Assembly: GCA_900466005.1 (NCBI GenBank)
Contig: UEGQ01000013.1
Location: 62,001-126,000 of the forward strand
Origin: Hyphomicrobiales bacterium
GTDB lineage: Bacteria; Pseudomonadota; Alphaproteobacteria; Rhizobiales; Rhizobiaceae
Direction of reading: 5' to 3'
Length of the DNA stretch: 64,000 nucleotides
Positions 63,312-64,000 of this stretch are shown one piece after another (the stretch's first letter is position 1; each line of letters opens with the position of its first letter). The notes under the pieces are model-generated. The model searched no databases. It worked only from the letters and a program-made list of their open reading frames with translations, and was not told where the DNA came from. A program made the translations under genes and the position numbers.

Positions 63312-64000
63312 CAGGCTCTCCAAATGTCCGCGGTGTATTGTCTGATCGTGCGGTCTGAGGAGAACCAGCCCATCCGGGCGGTGTTGCGGATCGTCTTGGA
63401 ATACCAGGAGGACGCATCCGTCCAGATCGAGTCGACCTGGCGCTGCGCCTTTGCGTAAGCGTCAAAGTCGGCAGCCACCATGAACCAGTCGTGCTGGAAG
63501 AGGCCGTCCACGAGGCCCGAGAAGCGGTCACGGTCATCGGGCGAGAAGACGCCCGCCGAAATCGCCGAGAGGGCTTGGGCCAGTTCGGGTGAGGATTCGA
63601 TCATTGCCCGCGGATTGTGTCCGTCGGAGCGGGCGGCCGCAACTTCCTCGGCGGTCATTCCGAAGATCACGATATTCTCCTCCCCGACATGTTCAAGCAT
63701 CTCGACATTGGCGCCGTCGAGCGTGCCGATCGTGAGCGCCCCGTTCAACGCGAACTTCATGTTTCCGGTTCCCGAAGCCTCCATCCCGGCAGTCGAGATC
63801 TGCTCCGAGAGGTCTGCGGCCGGCACCATGATCTCTGCCAGCGAGACGTTGTAGTTCGGGATGAAGACCACCTTCAGGAGGCCGCGTACCGAAGGGTCGT
63901 TGTTGATCACGCGCGCCACGTCGTTGGCGAGCTTGATGATCAGCTTGGCGTTGTGATAGCTCGGTGCCGCCTTGCCGGCGAGCAGCTTCACCCGTGGCAC
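63311..64000 (-). CDS. glgP: Glycogen phosphorylase, C-terminal fragment
   Basis: The last 229 residues of a GT35 phosphorylase that releases glucose 1-phosphate from glycogen; the rest lies beyond the window. ASGTGNMKFALNGALTIGTLDGANVEM contains the PLP-binding lysine, and VFIPNYNVSLAEIMVPAADLSEQIS is the preceding conserved block. Its stop codon overlaps the glgB start (TGATG). It is the most upstream operon gene visible, so the operon promoter lies outside the window. Confidence 0.96.
   Translation of the reverse strand: MPRVKLLAGKAAPSYHNAKLIIKLANDVARVINNDPSVRGLLKVVFIPNYNVSLAEIMVPAADLSEQISTAGMEASGTGNMKFALNGALTIGTLDGANVEMLEHVGEENIVIFGMTAEEVAAARSDGHNPRAMIESSPELAQALSAISAGVFSPDDRDRFSGLVDGLFQHDWFMVAADFDAYAKAQRQVDSIWTDASSWYSKTIRNTARMGWFSSDRTIRQYTADIWRA

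Overview
The window is GC-rich, densely coded chromosomal DNA whose gene content points to an alphaproteobacterium of the Rhizobiaceae (Sinorhizobium/Ensifer, Rhizobium or Shinella type). Evidence for this is the glgP-glgB-glgC-glgA-pgm-glgX order, the heterotetrameric sarcosine oxidase operon soxBDAG, an alphaproteobacterial aa3-oxidase subunit IV protein, perfect CtrA-type TTAA-N7-TTAAC boxes, many LacI and ABC sugar systems, and rhizobial palindromic intergenic repeats. I see no phage, IS element, integron, CRISPR array, tRNA or rRNA. The genus is inferred; no database was searched.

Layout. 1-1808: end of xylB and all of xylA. 1995-4206: a GreA/GreB-like factor, an exported isochorismatase-family hydrolase and a Crp/Fnr regulator. 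4336-13384: a sugar catabolism block with a LacI regulator divergent from an ABC importer (ATPase, permease, binding protein), then a TIM-barrel isomerase/epimerase, a Gfo/Idh/MocA oxidoreductase and a GH1 beta-glucosidase. Two kinds of LacI-type operator can be read directly: a mirrored pair of TGTAAA-N2-TTTACA sites before the importer, and a near-identical 18-bp palindrome before both the isomerase and the beta-glucosidase. 13441-15278: FMN reductase, HxlR regulator and nitroreductase. 15633-18192: the methionine importer metNIQ.

18273-25131: a VOC protein and its WYL-type regulator, each preceded by the same 22-bp motif; an overlapping CYTH/CHAD pair; KDPG aldolase; a DUF533 protein; an acetyltransferase with a small membrane protein; and a DUF1007/NicO metal-export pair. 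25242-28497: a LysR regulator, then ornithine/lysine decarboxylase behind a 558-bp leader that probably holds a speF-type regulatory RNA, then an acetyltransferase. 28822-34610: OmpW-like porin, pyruvyltransferase-family and GSCFA proteins, a COG0523 metal GTPase with a WD40 protein, and a creatininase-family hydrolase. 34710-42059: MarR and LacI regulators, a 2-hydroxyacid dehydrogenase, a class I amidotransferase-like hydrolase and a TRAP transporter.

42604-45864: a membrane c-di-GMP phosphodiesterase with a degenerate GGDEF motif, followed by a FeeM/AHL-synthase-like N-acyltransferase that has consensus CtrA sites in its promoter region. This is the most suggestive undescribed unit in the window: a possible cell-cycle-controlled acyl-amino-acid signal or lipid synthase. 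46017-47634: oxidase subunit IV, a TPR lipoprotein and rpsU. 47930-53056: soxBDAG for sarcosine demethylation. 53076-54622: DUF2332 and MaoC proteins. 54762-64000: the glycogen operon, tightly coupled and running right to left off the window edge.
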